64,000 nucleotides of DNA from contig CAXAMN010014080.1 in NCBI GenBank assembly GCA_963970005.1, positions 62,001 to 126,000 on the forward strand, written 5' to 3'. Each line of letters starts with the position of its first letter. Position 1 is the stretch's first letter. Under the pieces are notes generated by a model that ran no database searches, was not told the DNA's origin, and was given only the letters and a program-made list of their open reading frames with translations. This DNA is from Durusdinium trenchii (Eukaryota > Sar > Dinophyceae > Suessiales > Symbiodiniaceae). This document shows positions 12,304 through 22,799 of the stretch, in pieces. Made by a program: the position numbers and the translations under genes.

Positions 12304-13697
12304 CTAATGATCGCATGCAGCAGCAAGTAAGCAGGACAGTTCCGTCACTCTGAGGCTCTTACAGGCATGGGTGCACGGCAAAGAACAGTTCTTCGGCTGG
12401 TGGGTCTTGTGCCTCAAGTGACAGTGGCTTTTGAGAATGTCAACCTCAACGCCAACTGAACACAACAAGCGTACAAAGTCTCGCTCATCAAGCATCACTT
12501 CCGTTGTGCACAAAGTAGTCGCACCTCTTTTCGAAGTGCTTCTGCCCACTCCTTTAGCACATCACCTCCCGGTCACAAGAGCAAACATCTCTCTCCCGTG
12601 ACCTGGCCGTGGCGGCCATCATGTCCCAGTGACCGCCTTCCGGAGAAGTGAGGATCAAGTGAGAATCACCCGTCTGGATGCGCAGCTCCTGCAAGCCACG
12701 CCACGCGCGTTTCGCGTGGCCTTTCGCAGCGACCGCAGCAGAGACATGCGAAGACAAAAGACTATCACACTCTCCTCATCGTTCTCAACACTTGTGGTGC
12801 TGCCAATTCGAAGAGCACCAAGCACTTCTGAATTTTTGGAGTCGTCCTGCAGTGTGGCACTGTGTTGGACTGTGGCTGCTTGATATATAGACTTTTGTCC
12901 TACTCCACATGGCCGTCCTTGTGCCACTGGAGCAAGCCTGCACCATGAGCCGAAGCAGTACACGTTCTAATTTTCTTTTACAATATTGTATAGCCCTCCT
13001 ACGTATCCTCAAAATGCCCCTGCCTTGTGAGAGAACGAAGAACCGCCTAAGTCACCACTCAGGAAGATTGAAATTGATGAAGTGATGAACAACCACTGGA
13101 CCTGCCTCTGCGCTTGTGACAGGACCATTCCACGACGCGGGTGCTTGGTCAAGTAACCACTCCTGAGGTGACACAATCTTCTCTTTAGGACCCTTAGGTC
13201 CTTAGGTAACATGTGTACCCCTACATTGCTCAAAGAACTTGGTTGGGGCAGGCGGGGTGCAAAAACGATTTGGTGAAACCTGCGTTCGTTCCTTCTCCTT
13301 TCCGTATCTTCGAATCCGACTTCTGAGGATGGGTCTTGGTTTTCTGTACTGAGCTCTTCGGACCTTGGCCATCAAACCAACCATCCCGGTCAGTTGCACA
13401 ACTCACACACACAATTTACAAGAATATGTCCAGTTTCCACGCAAAAAGTGCGTTTTTTTGGATGTTTTTTGTGTCCGAGGTCTTGCACCCGCAGTGGTTG
13501 AGTCGGTTGAGTTCCGCACGCTTGGGCAGCCATTCGTAGTCCAGGCAATCGAAGCCGGCAGCCACTTCAGCGGCGACAACATCCACCAGCTGCATGCAGC
13601 GCTTCACCACCTGAAAGCCAACTTTCCGAAAAAGTCCATCCTCTGAGTGCAGTTGGCCCAAAGAAACACAAACATCTATAAACACATGTATAGGCAC
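12304..13697 (-). CDS. Unidentified multi-exon gene
   Basis: Three separated minus-strand stretches look coding. About 13,480-13,640 begins after a TTTCAG-G acceptor and reads VVKRCMQLVDVVAAEVAAGF. About 12,600-12,757 reads SAAVAAKGHAKRAWRGLQEL. About 12,420-12,540 reads TEVMLDERDFVRLLCSVGVE. All three are predicted to be mostly helical and have the high GC third position of the other exons in the window. I recognise no domain, and I cannot prove that they belong to one transcript. Confidence 0.3.
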
Positions 13698-13772
13698 AAC
13701 ACATAGGCATAAACATAGTTCATATGGATAGGATTATGCATATGCCTATCGATCTTTAAACAAGTAAATCTG

Positions 13773-13790
13773 TCTCTCTCTCTCTCTCTC
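13773..13790 (+). repeat. (TC)n microsatellite
   Basis: Nine TC units followed directly by GC. Three similar CT tracts in the window end with the same CTCTCGC (also 41,282-41,300 and 56,191-56,210). Confidence 0.9.
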
Positions 13791-14171
13791 GCTCTATATG
13801 TATATTCACGTTTAAGTAAGTTTTAAAAGCAGCAATGAGGGAGTGAAAGTCCTCCTCACTGTTGATCTCGAAGCCAACACTCTGTGGCCCTACCAGCGCA
13901 AAAAGCAAGGGTGACTACTTGCTGGCAGGTGGCTGCTCGTGCCAAGTCCTTGTCAAAAGGAACGTGGAAAGAGTCAAAACCTTTAGACTTTCAATCGGCT
14001 GTTTGACCCTAAACATCTTGGTCTCTGGGATTTTGTTCTGCGCATGGCCAACTTGGCTCAAACAAACAGGCAAGCTGCGATGGTCGGATCGGATGATGAT
14101 GGAGTTTCTCCTCAGCATTGGGCGCCATCATGCGCCACGTTTTTGAGAGTCTCTTCATGATTTTTTCCCAG

Positions 14172-14401
14172 TCATTTCAGCTGCTGAGCTGCGTGAACTG
14201 GGCCTTTCCGATGGTGTTGGTAAGTGGAATGTGTCCACGTTCATCGTGGCATCACTGAACACCTCAGCGTTCAACGTGCGCGGCAACGCGCTTCGCGTGC
14301 TTCGCCGCTGCACCAGGCGGCGCAATGTGCTTGAAGGTGTGTCTAGGTTTCCTGGCTGCATACCTGCAGTCCTCACCAACTCCCAGGCCCCTGGGCAGTG
14401 A
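14172..14401 (+). CDS. Candidate plus-strand exon, unidentified
   Basis: After a textbook acceptor (ttttttcccag at 14,161-14,171) the plus strand stays open for 76 codons to TGA at 14,399, reading ISAAELRELGLSDGVGKWNV and then an arginine-rich helix. Codon third positions are mostly G or C, as in proven exons here. If real, it is one of very few plus-strand coding segments in the window. No domain is recognised, and the antisense frame is also open, so the strand is not certain. Confidence 0.28.
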
Positions 14402-14859
14402 TTTCCAAACACCGACGTTGCAACAAACCAAAACAGCGCGATCAGTTCAAGCGAGGATTTGTCCAGTCAATCCACCTCTTGAAAATTGTTCAATATTGAC
14501 GATGGCTACTAGGCTAACTTGCAACATGTGCGAAGGCGCCTCTTGTGCTGGTGTCGCCGCATGTGCCCATCACTAGGTGAAATGATGTCATAAGTGGTGC
14601 TGATAGCCACACCTCGCAGTGTCTCATCGTGCATTGGCTCCTGGATCTTCCTATTTCAATTAGTAACTAGTTGCAGCCGCATGGCTTCTTTGATGTCCCA
14701 TCGCATACTCCTTGAAGACTGAGCGCAAGGTCTTCTGCCTGATTCTTGGGCGTCCCTTCAGTTGTAAATCACTACAACAAAACTTGGCTACATTCACCTA
14801 ACTCTCCTGTCCAACTCAAGTGTCTGGTTGACTGACCACAGTGCCACCGAGTCTCGAGT

Positions 14860-14939
14860 CCTTCGATCGATCAATCAAACAGTTGTCATGCATCCCACAG
14901 TCGAAGCATACGTCGTAGCTGCATCGCCGGCACATGAAC
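14860..14939 (-). CDS. Cys-rich zinc-binding domain fragment
   Basis: Starting at an AG-G acceptor (14,940), the exon reads FMCRRCSYDVCFDCG. The C-x2-C-x4-6-C-x2-C spacing with aromatic and Asp neighbours resembles the C1/DC1 and ZZ-type zinc fingers, in which such a RCRRCDYDVC.DC half recurs. The partner half of the finger should be in an upstream exon, which I did not find. The exon probably ends near 14,880 at a GT. Whether it is the last domain of an independent gene or part of a larger signalling protein is unknown. Confidence 0.42.
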
Positions 14940-15712
14940 CTCACACCGCTCGAGCGGAGCGAGGAGAGAATATGGTCGACTCGGAGAAACAGCGCGGGAT
15001 TCGCAGGCAGGGCACCGTCGGGCAGATCTTGGAATGACTTCATGACAAACCTCGGAGAAAGGAAAGTCAAGTTCCACATCTTCCAAACAAGCCTGCAGAG
15101 TGAAAATCCTAATGGCAAAGCAAGCAATGAAAAACACTTCTTGGCTCCGTGGCTGTGCAACGGTGCTTGCGAGCACAGGGCAAATGTGTTAGGTGTAGTT
15201 CATGACCCCGACCGCATTTCATGAGCTCAAGCCTGAGTACTGACAGGGCGAGGGCTCAACAATGGGGGAGCAATGAAGTGCACCGAACCTGTGCTTCCAA
15301 GATGCTTTCTAGTTCTCTGCTTCTTTGGCAGTTCAGCATGCGGCACGGCTATGGAAAGTAATGTACAAGCCCGTGTCGGCTACTATTGCTTTTGTCCCTT
15401 GGTCAACCCTCAAAAGCTGCAGCGAAGCCCACTCATGCATCCTGATCTAAGCGATGCTTGAAATACTTGTTACTTGTGTATTCTGCATCATTACCAATGA
15501 GCATGGAAGAACAAGCCTTGGTGAGATCCACAAAAACCCAAAATCATCGTTGGCATGTTGCATCCCACTCAGCCAAGGGCCATTTTCGCATCAAGCTCAC
15601 CCGCGCTGGCAGCTACGCATCCATACCAAACATGAAGTCGGTGATCGTCAAGCTGCATGTCCAGGTCTCACCAGGTCTCAGGTGTCTCAGGGCGTCCCAG
15701 GGCTCAATAGCT

Positions 15713-18700
15713 TCAAAGCTCCTTCCTGGACTTCTTAGCCCTCGCATGTAGCCTGAAGAGGACGAGTGCAAAGCCAATAGTAAACAAAGAGCACACAGGA
15801 AGATCGAAAAACATGTCATGTGAATTCATGTGAAGCATCGTGGTGAGCGAATCGTACGAAATGAACGTTGCTCTTAGAGGCCAAACGTTGGCCGCCCACT
15901 TCTCGTCAGCTCTGGTGGGGCAGCCTCCGTGGATGCTTGACCAATAGAACTGCCCAATGTGGCCTGCAGAAGTTCAAGCATGATCCAACCTATCTATATA
16001 TACATAGTCTCTTTGGATTGAGAGTGCATGTTTGACCTAAACAGAAAAGTTTATAGAAAAAACAGGCCGAAAGGAAAACCACTAAATAGTCTACAGAAAA
16101 AAACGATTGTCAAAAGAAAGAACATAAAATCTATACCTGTAAAAATATATACTCCGGGGAAAAACAACATATATAGACCGTAACTCAATTTCAACTTCCT
16201 GGGGAAACGGTATTAGCGCCTTTTTTGGCAATTTCTGGACCCTCACTAACATGGACCGTTCCCCACTCTCAGTCTATGATCGATTTTGACTCTAACATGG
16301 ACCAACTGCACTCTGACTATAAACTGAACGCAGGCTAACATAGACCGTGCCGGTAGAGATCAACATGGCCCGGTGGAGGCTAACATGGACCACGTCACAT
16401 ACCTGTAGGGGCCTCCTGAACATGGTCTACGTTAGTCTCAACCGATGTACTGCAGGTGCAAAACTAGACAGCTCTTTTAGCACGGTGGAGGCCAACATGG
16501 CACACTGGAAACGGCGCATTCCTAGGACATATCGGATACTGGGATTTCGAGCATCTGCAGCCAGCAAGCCCTAACATAGAAGAGGGGCAAAGAAAACCAG
16601 GACAGTGTGGAGCAGCGTGGGAGCGAGAAGATATGGGCCCACCCAAAAGCTAACATGGACCATTCCCACTCTCGCTACTCTCAGTCCACGGTCCAACCTG
16701 ACACCAAGTTTTCCAGATATCGAGTGAGGCATGTGGCTAACATAGACCACTTCCACTCTCAGTCCCTGGTCCACACTGACACAAACTTTCCACACACCTG
16801 AGTCAGGCGTGTGGCTAACATGGACCGTTCCTACTCTCAGTCTATGATCGATTTTGACACTAACATGGACCAACTGCACTCTGACTATAAACTGAACGCA
16901 GGCTAACATAGACCGCGCCGGTAGAGGTCAACATAGCCCGGTGGAGGCTAACATGGACCATGCCAAGTACCCGTAGGGCCCACCATGGCACATCTGAATC
17001 TGGTCTAGGTTAGTCTCAACGGTGTCCGCTCGGAAACTAGACTAACATATGCCCCCCCCAAACAAAAGAATTGGCCAAAATGTTAGTTTTCACCGGTGTA
17101 TATATAAAGATCCTTTTGATTGTCACTATAGTCTTGGCAGCTGTGTTGGTTTTGACGTCTCTCACAGATCCAACCCCATCATCATTCTCTCAAGCCTTTC
17201 GGGTCCACGGCCATGTTGTACCAAAACAGGGCTGTGCCCATGCGTGGTTTGACTGCCTCAGGCAGACTTGTCGCTTGGACTTCTCGCAATACAAGGAATG
17301 CAAACAGCTAGGATAGGAATGCAACCTAGATGCCAAAGCGGATGAGAAGGGTTGGGGCATTGCGTGGCCCCTTGATGGCTGTGGACAGCTGAGCACGGAT
17401 TGGCATTGGGACTCAATAGGGCCCCAAATATCCTCCTCAGTGCCCAACGTGCAGTGTTTGAATATGGGTCGTGGGAGGTCATGTGACAGCCTAGAAGACC
17501 ACGAATTTTGGAATGAAAAACAACCAAAACTTAGTCATCCAGCATCTGATTGGTGCAACTTTCAAATGGCGTAATGCTTTTTTCTGCCATGGTTCCCCTG
17601 CAAACGCGCGGTCTTCTGGAAAGGTGCCGTTCAAGTCGGTCCCGAAAAGCACTGTCTCACCACCATCTGCCACATCGTTCAGGAAGAAGAACACAGTCAT
17701 GAAGCGTGCATCATCTAGTCCATCAGGAGCCTCAGGTCGTGCAGCTAAGATGCAGGTCGGTGCAGTCACAAAGAAGGCAAAGATCTCGCCATGCACTGCA
17801 GAAGGCAAACGCCCGATGTGTTTCATGATTCTTCCACCTAGGCACCGTGTCGTGATGGCAAGAGTAATGACCTCCATGAGGTGGATAGAGAAGGACTTGC
17901 ATAGGTTCCGCTGTTTTTCGCACCAATCTTTCAGACAAGCCCGTGACCTGCGGCGCACTGCGAGCGTTTGCGACAGGCACGCGCGTCAATGTGCATTGCT
18001 CACAAAGCCGGGAACTGTGCAGGGACCCTGCTAGAAGATCTAAGCTCGCCACAGCGGCAACTTTGTCCAATACTGTCTCAAGGAAAGGATGATCAGAATA
18101 CCTCTGACATGGTGCAGGGTGTTGTTCATGGACAACTGTACTGTTGCCTTCCATTGTCTTTCTATAGCTGTAGCCGAAAATAGCTTTGTCGGAAAGAAAA
18201 ATGCCAAATGGATGGATTTGCGCCTGCTTGCAAGTCATGACGAGTACTGTATATTAAGTGAGAGAACCTGTAGACAACCTCATGTTTGCGTGGCTGCATA
18301 AGTTACTTGTCTTTCACTCAAGTCAACACCCTGAAAGGAACGACCCAAGCAAACAACATGAGTTTTGTGGAAACATGGGGATAGCAACAAGGTGCTATTG
18401 CGGGGCTATGGTTTATCCTTGGTTTGTTTTGGGATGCTGATGCCCATCATTGTCCATTGTGCTTGCACGATAGTTTTCAATTGTGTGTAGCAACTCCTTC
18501 ATGATGGTACCACAGGTGTTGTCGGTGCTAGTGCATGTATCTCACAGGAGTTCCCTACTTACATGATAAAGACGCACTATGACTATGACTCAATACGAAG
18601 CTGAATCCAAGCCGCCCCATCCAAGTTTGTCGTGAATGCCGAGCGAACCTGGGCCAGAAACAGCCATTCACGATCGCTCTCAGTTGGGCCCAAAAGGACA

Positions 18701-19433
18701 TTCCACACCATCCTACATCCTACCAAGGCATGCAGTACGAGTAACCATTCAGGATGCATCGTCTTGGCCGAGGAGAAGAAACCGTCCCAGTCAGCTGTGA
18801 TGAATTCCTCTTTTCCCACCTCCACTTATAAAAAAGTGTCTTTTACATCTATAACATCTACAAAATCGGCCGGATTTCTCCAGAAATCATGCACCTCAAG
18901 TGCATCCCAGCCTTCAGACCAGTTGTTGCGATGTTGGGCAGCCTGGATCACAAGAACTAGCAAGAGACTTGGCTTACAAGCTCTTCACGCCTGCCTCGCG
19001 GTGAGAAACTCCCAACTAAAGTCCACCATATCTGCAGCCTGCACTGGGTTCAGGATAGCTTCATCCAAAAGTCCGTGCATTCCGGTGTTTTCAGCTTGAA
19101 GCCTCTTTAAAGAACTCGGCGATTTCCTCGGCATCCAAGGACTTGTCCCGGTTCTCCTTTGGCTGGTCGAAAGGTCTCAGAATTCATCTGTGACAGTGGT
19201 CTGGACAGTTGAGGGGGAGTCAATAGCTGCTCCAAGAGTCATCAAGATTCTTGAAGATCTTGGCTGCCCTCTTTGCACTGATGGGTTTGCCTTTGTCCGT
19301 CGACGTCTCACCTCATACTGAGGGGAAACATCTAGACTCTCAGTTTCCTCTCCGTTACTGAGGCCAAAACTCCTTTCCAACATTTCTTTTGGTGCCGCTG
19401 ACCGAATAGCATTGCACTCCTCCATGCTCAAAT
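15713..19433 (-). CDS. P4HTM-like transmembrane prolyl 4-hydroxylase with EF-hand region
   Basis: A 2-oxoglutarate/Fe(II) dioxygenase of the prolyl 4-hydroxylase superfamily, closest in motif spelling to P4HTM of the endoplasmic reticulum. Exons: 19,433-19,312 (LSMEECNAIRSAA), 19,156-19,103 (NRDKSLDAEEIAEFF, EF-hand-like), 19,038-18,991, 18,942-18,847 (PADFVDVID), possibly about 18,823-18,780 (GKEEFITADWDGFF), 18,101-18,032 (HPFLETVLDKVAAVA), 17,947-17,846 (MQVLLYPPHGGHYSCHHDT), 17,730-17,602 (RFMTVFFFLNDVADGGETVL), 17,256-17,188 (VKPRMGTALFWYN) and 15,949-15,713 (SIHGGCP, DEKW). Iron ligands HxD and the distal His, and the 2-oxoglutarate-binding Lys, are all present. After the catalytic domain come a hydrophobic segment (DLPVCSLFTIGFALVLF) and a basic tail ending RKEL. 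Phases agree at most joins. The N-terminal exons beyond 19,433 are not identified; coding-like sequence continues to about 19,950. An in-frame TAA at 18,826-18,828 must be spliced out or is a defect. Confidence 0.9.
16246..17045. repeat. Intronic minisatellite with ~230-bp direct duplication
   Basis: This lies inside the 1.24-kb intron between the last two exons of the hydroxylase gene. The 12-13-mer gctaacatRgacc occurs about ten times (for example 16,246, 16,292, 16,334, 16,380, 16,650, 16,736, 16,814, 16,860, 16,902 and 16,947). The block 16,246 to about 16,475 is repeated almost unchanged at 16,814 to about 17,043, offset about 568 bp. Between them lie two diverged 80-odd-bp units sharing the tract ccactctcagtcc. 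Confidence 0.9.
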
Positions 19434-21527
19434 CTTATGACAAAGGGTGCTCTTAGCACAACGCAGTAAGGATCCCAATACAGAAAGTACGGCAACACCT
19501 TTTCCAGGTGGGTCAATACAAAATGGCGAGAAAGATTCCAAGGGCGCATTGGTATGCTCTATATACCGCATTTCGAGGCGGGCTCCATTGAGGTTTGCAT
19601 TGGTGAGTTTCCACAAGTCAGGTTGTGGAGTCAAGTTATTGGAACCCACCGAGACCCCAACGGCCCGACATCCACGGGCGACACAAGGAGACCGAGCAAA
19701 CCAAAGCAAGGGACCGAGGTGACCAAGGTGTGAGGGGGAACTTCTTCTTTGATGCATTTTTGATTTTGTATGTTATATACGTTCTTGGTGGTAACCTTGT
19801 GTTGTGATCTCTAGGCTTAATTAAGCCAAGCCCAACTCCACCAAACCCGCTGCAACGTACCAAACATTGACATGTTTTTGATCCCTCTCCATGATTTTTT
19901 CGTGTGCAAGGAGACCAGTCCTCTTCGGTCAGGAGGTCTTTTACTTCAAACACTGGCAGCCCTGTGCCTCAATTCACACATATCCATACACTCGGCAGCG
20001 CATGTCAGAGGTCGACTTGCAGCACAAGAACTCTACGGTCTGTGTAGGAATATATAGTGCTGTGCACTATTATAAAAAAATACCGGTTTTTTGTAAATAG
20101 AAGAGCTCATTTTTCCCTATAAACCGGAAGGTTCCAAATAGAAGGCATTTCCGGGCGTATGCAAATAGAAGGTCATAAAAAAAAGGCACCAATAAATAGA
20201 CAAAAAAAGTGAAGAGTAGACGCTGACTTTCCTGCAAATGTCCAGCATCCGGAGCAGAAAACAGTATCTTTTTCCCGCATTGTCACTGTCAATTCTGTCA
20301 TTTTAATTCCTTTTGATTTTTCTGATTTCCTTTTGATTCCTTTTTTAATTCCTGTTAAATGCCATTCTATTCCTTTTGAATTCTTTTTGGTTCTTTTTGA
20401 TTCCCTTTTGATTTCCTGTTGATTCCTTTTGATGTTCTTTTGACTTCCTTTTGGTTTCCTTTTGATTCTTTTGGATTTCCCTTTGATTCCTTTTGGTTTC
20501 CTCTTGGCCCTCAGTCGCTGAGCTTACCACGTGATACACCTTTTTTCAGTTCACCCCCGTCAGCTCTAAATAGAATATACTGCAGGACCCCTGCAATTAA
20601 TGTGTGCATCAACAAAATCAAACTGTATATATCTTCCAGTTACCCCTGGCCGGTGCAAATAGAATATGTACCTAATCTTACCTAGGTACATTTCTTCTAT
20701 AATAGTGCACCGCACTATAATATATAGATATATATATATTTAGAAAGGATATTTATGTAGTCTTACTAACTACATAAAAGAAACAATACATATATGCATG
20801 TATATTCATGTTTACGTATATACCAATGTGATATGTTGCAATTGTAGCTATAATCTAACTTACACCCCATCACGGGCTTTGACTAAGTTTTGCTGCCGGG
20901 GTGCTGAAGTCACTCCGTGTGACAACAGTGACTTCCCGTCCATCCTTCAGCTGAACTGGCAATTCATAGTTCACACGAACAGGGTCACGGACGACATACC
21001 TCAGATCGTTCTACAACCACACCGACCCGACCCACACTTGACTCGCATTCGCCGACAAAGGCATTGCATGCCGGTGCAAGAAAGTCACTGGTCACCCGCG
21101 ACAATGGCAGCCTCAGCTGGTTCGGGCCAAACTTGCTATGGCACCTGTCCCAGCCCCTTTTAAGGATCAAAGGCCCAAGGCAATTTCAATCAAGGTTCGA
21201 GCAAAAAAGATGAAGTTGGCAAGGGCGTTTACCATCACATTCCAACGTCCTTCTTGACCATGTCCATCAGCCACACCAAAGAACAGTCAGCAACACAAAA
21301 GGCTGGTAAATGATAGCCAGGACCAATGCCATTAGGAATGTTTTCCTTATTGTGGGTGGTCATGTGACAGTCTGACTGGTAGGCAAACTTCTGACAACAT
21401 GTCGAAGTTAAACACTGCCAAACATCCTTAGATTTCACAGTTAACTTTGAACCATTAGGGACTTGGGGCCAATAGCCCTAATAATTAGAAAAAAAACAAT
21501 TGCCAAACAAGTTTGCTAAAGATCTGT
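19434..21527. other. Intergenic/intronic stretch with AT-rich tracts
   Basis: Coding-like sequence on the minus strand at about 19,450-19,640 and 19,870-19,953 may be 5' exons of the hydroxylase. From 20,050 to 20,800 the sequence is AT-rich, with several short aaatagaa-type repeats (ccaaatagaaggc, gcaaatagaaggt, gtgcaaatagaat) and a minisatellite. From 20,800 to 21,500 I see nothing definite. Confidence 0.4.
20285..20515. repeat. TTCCTTTTGAT-type minisatellite
   Basis: About twenty imperfect units of 10-12 bp (ttccttttgat, ttcttttgg and variants) run for 230 bp. On the minus strand they translate in frame to a charged NQKEIKRKSKE-like string, but this is a by-product of the repeat. The strand asymmetry (pyrimidine-rich plus strand) is marked. 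Confidence 0.85.
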
Positions 21528-21920
21528 TTATTGGGCATTTCTCATTCTGAGCCAAAAGAAGGAACCAGGACCAAGGCTGCAATCTGCTAGACTCTTGAAC
21601 ATTCCTTTGCTCGCAACATCGCATTTTGCACCACGGCTCCGGGCGCTGGTTTGGCGCCGGTGGAACGAGCGCTGTAGAGCTGCACCACGGTCGTCGCACC
21701 TGGAAGCCTCCGATGGTGTCTTCTTCACGGCAGCGTTGCAATTCGTCTTGCCCAGGCGGTGGAAGAAGGGCGTAGCATCACCGGTCTCTCCACTGTAGAA
21801 CATGCGGCGACTGTGTGCAGGCATTTCTCTTTGCGGCCGCTTTTTGCATGGTGTAGATCGCTCAACTTCATTTCGGTCTCCTTGTCGCTCTGGGAGATAC
21901 CCCATGGGTCCCTCTGCCAC
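21528..21920 (-). CDS. Hypothetical exon, unidentified
   Basis: A 131-codon open stretch, basic and serine-rich (RRMFYSGETGDATPFFHRLG in its middle). GC content and codon use are like the proven exons. There is no recognisable domain and no clear splice boundaries. Overlapping frames on both strands are also open, so the reading frame is uncertain. Confidence 0.22.
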   Translation of the reverse strand: MAEGPMGYLPERQGDRNEVERSTPCKKRPQREMPAHSRRMFYSGETGDATPFFHRLGKTNCNAAVKKTPSEASRCDDRGAALQRSFHRRQTSARSRGAKCDVASKGMFKSLADCSLGPGSFFWLRMRNAQ

Positions 21921-22189
21921 CTTGAGGCCACATCACACCACTCACACCGAAGGCCGAACGGATTGTTCAACTGGACAGTGATTCACCTCTCTGAGCTGTC
22001 GGTTTATCTGCATCGATGCCAGAATGTCAAAGGCCTGGACTCCCCTTTGCGGATGTCACCGGCTGGAACTAGCACAAGCGGCACACCCACTCTGGAATGG
22101 CAAGGGTCATGTTCAAATAGTGGCATCAAAGATCAGTTCACATGTCGGGCAGTAGGCGAGCACAGAGGTCAGTTGGTTTTCGCCTAAGA

Positions 22190-22783
22190 TATTTTCTCCG
22201 TCTGCCCACGATGTCCGCGAAGTCTTGTGTCTATCCAAGTGCAAGTCACATGTCAACCAAGTTGCGTTCCATTGCTGCATACTTGCTCAAGTCACCGACC
22301 CTGTGCCCATACCTGACATCGCCACGGTCTTGGTGTTGCATCACTCATTCAATGCAAGCCACGTGCCTGGTCAAGCCCGCACATCCTGAAGGGCAGGTGA
22401 TCTCACTGGAGACCTTGGAAGCCGTTGCAGACATGGCCCATTGGTTGAGAAGGCCCAAAGACTCGCAGGAAAACAACGGAAATGTCTTCACCTGAAACCG
22501 TGCTTGGGTACGTAAGCGAAGCGTGATGCCAATGTCTTCACCTCAAACCCAAAGCGCTCATCATAACTTTGGCATGGTGTCTTCCTTGCACACGCTCAGG
22601 AACAAGCAGACGTCGCCGACGCACTTGGCATAAGCTGTGAAGAACCACTTTCAAGGATTCGCTCCACGGCAACCTCCGCAGCACAAAATGCACAAGGAAC
22701 ATTTTTGTCACCCACTGCCAAGGTGTCAGGAGGCAGGCCTTAGCCCAGATGTCAGGTGCGTCACGCTTTGCTTCGTCAATCAT
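22190..22783 (-). CDS. Unidentified gene, two coding-like exons
   Basis: About 22,600-22,783 reads DEAKRDAPDIWAKACLLTPW, followed by a hydrophobic stretch. About 22,235-22,310, after an AG-G acceptor, reads YGHRVGDLSKYAAMERNLVDM up to a GT donor. Both look coding on the same strand and may share a transcript. I recognise neither. Confidence 0.28.
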
Positions 22784-22799
22784 TTTCTGAGTTTCCTCA

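Noticed and set aside
14040-14062. TTGGCTCAA on the plus strand as a spliced-leader relic before the 14.17 kb exon
   Set aside because: Only nine bases match, the rest of the leader does not align, and there is no gene start nearby.
16571-16909. VHVS-rich minus-strand open frame as a repeat protein
   Set aside because: It lies inside the hydroxylase intron and is generated by the gctaacatRgacc minisatellite.
20345-20539. Lys/Glu/Asn-rich minus-strand peptide as a small gene
   Set aside because: It is the translation of the TTCCTTTTGAT minisatellite. The frame stays open only because of the repeat.
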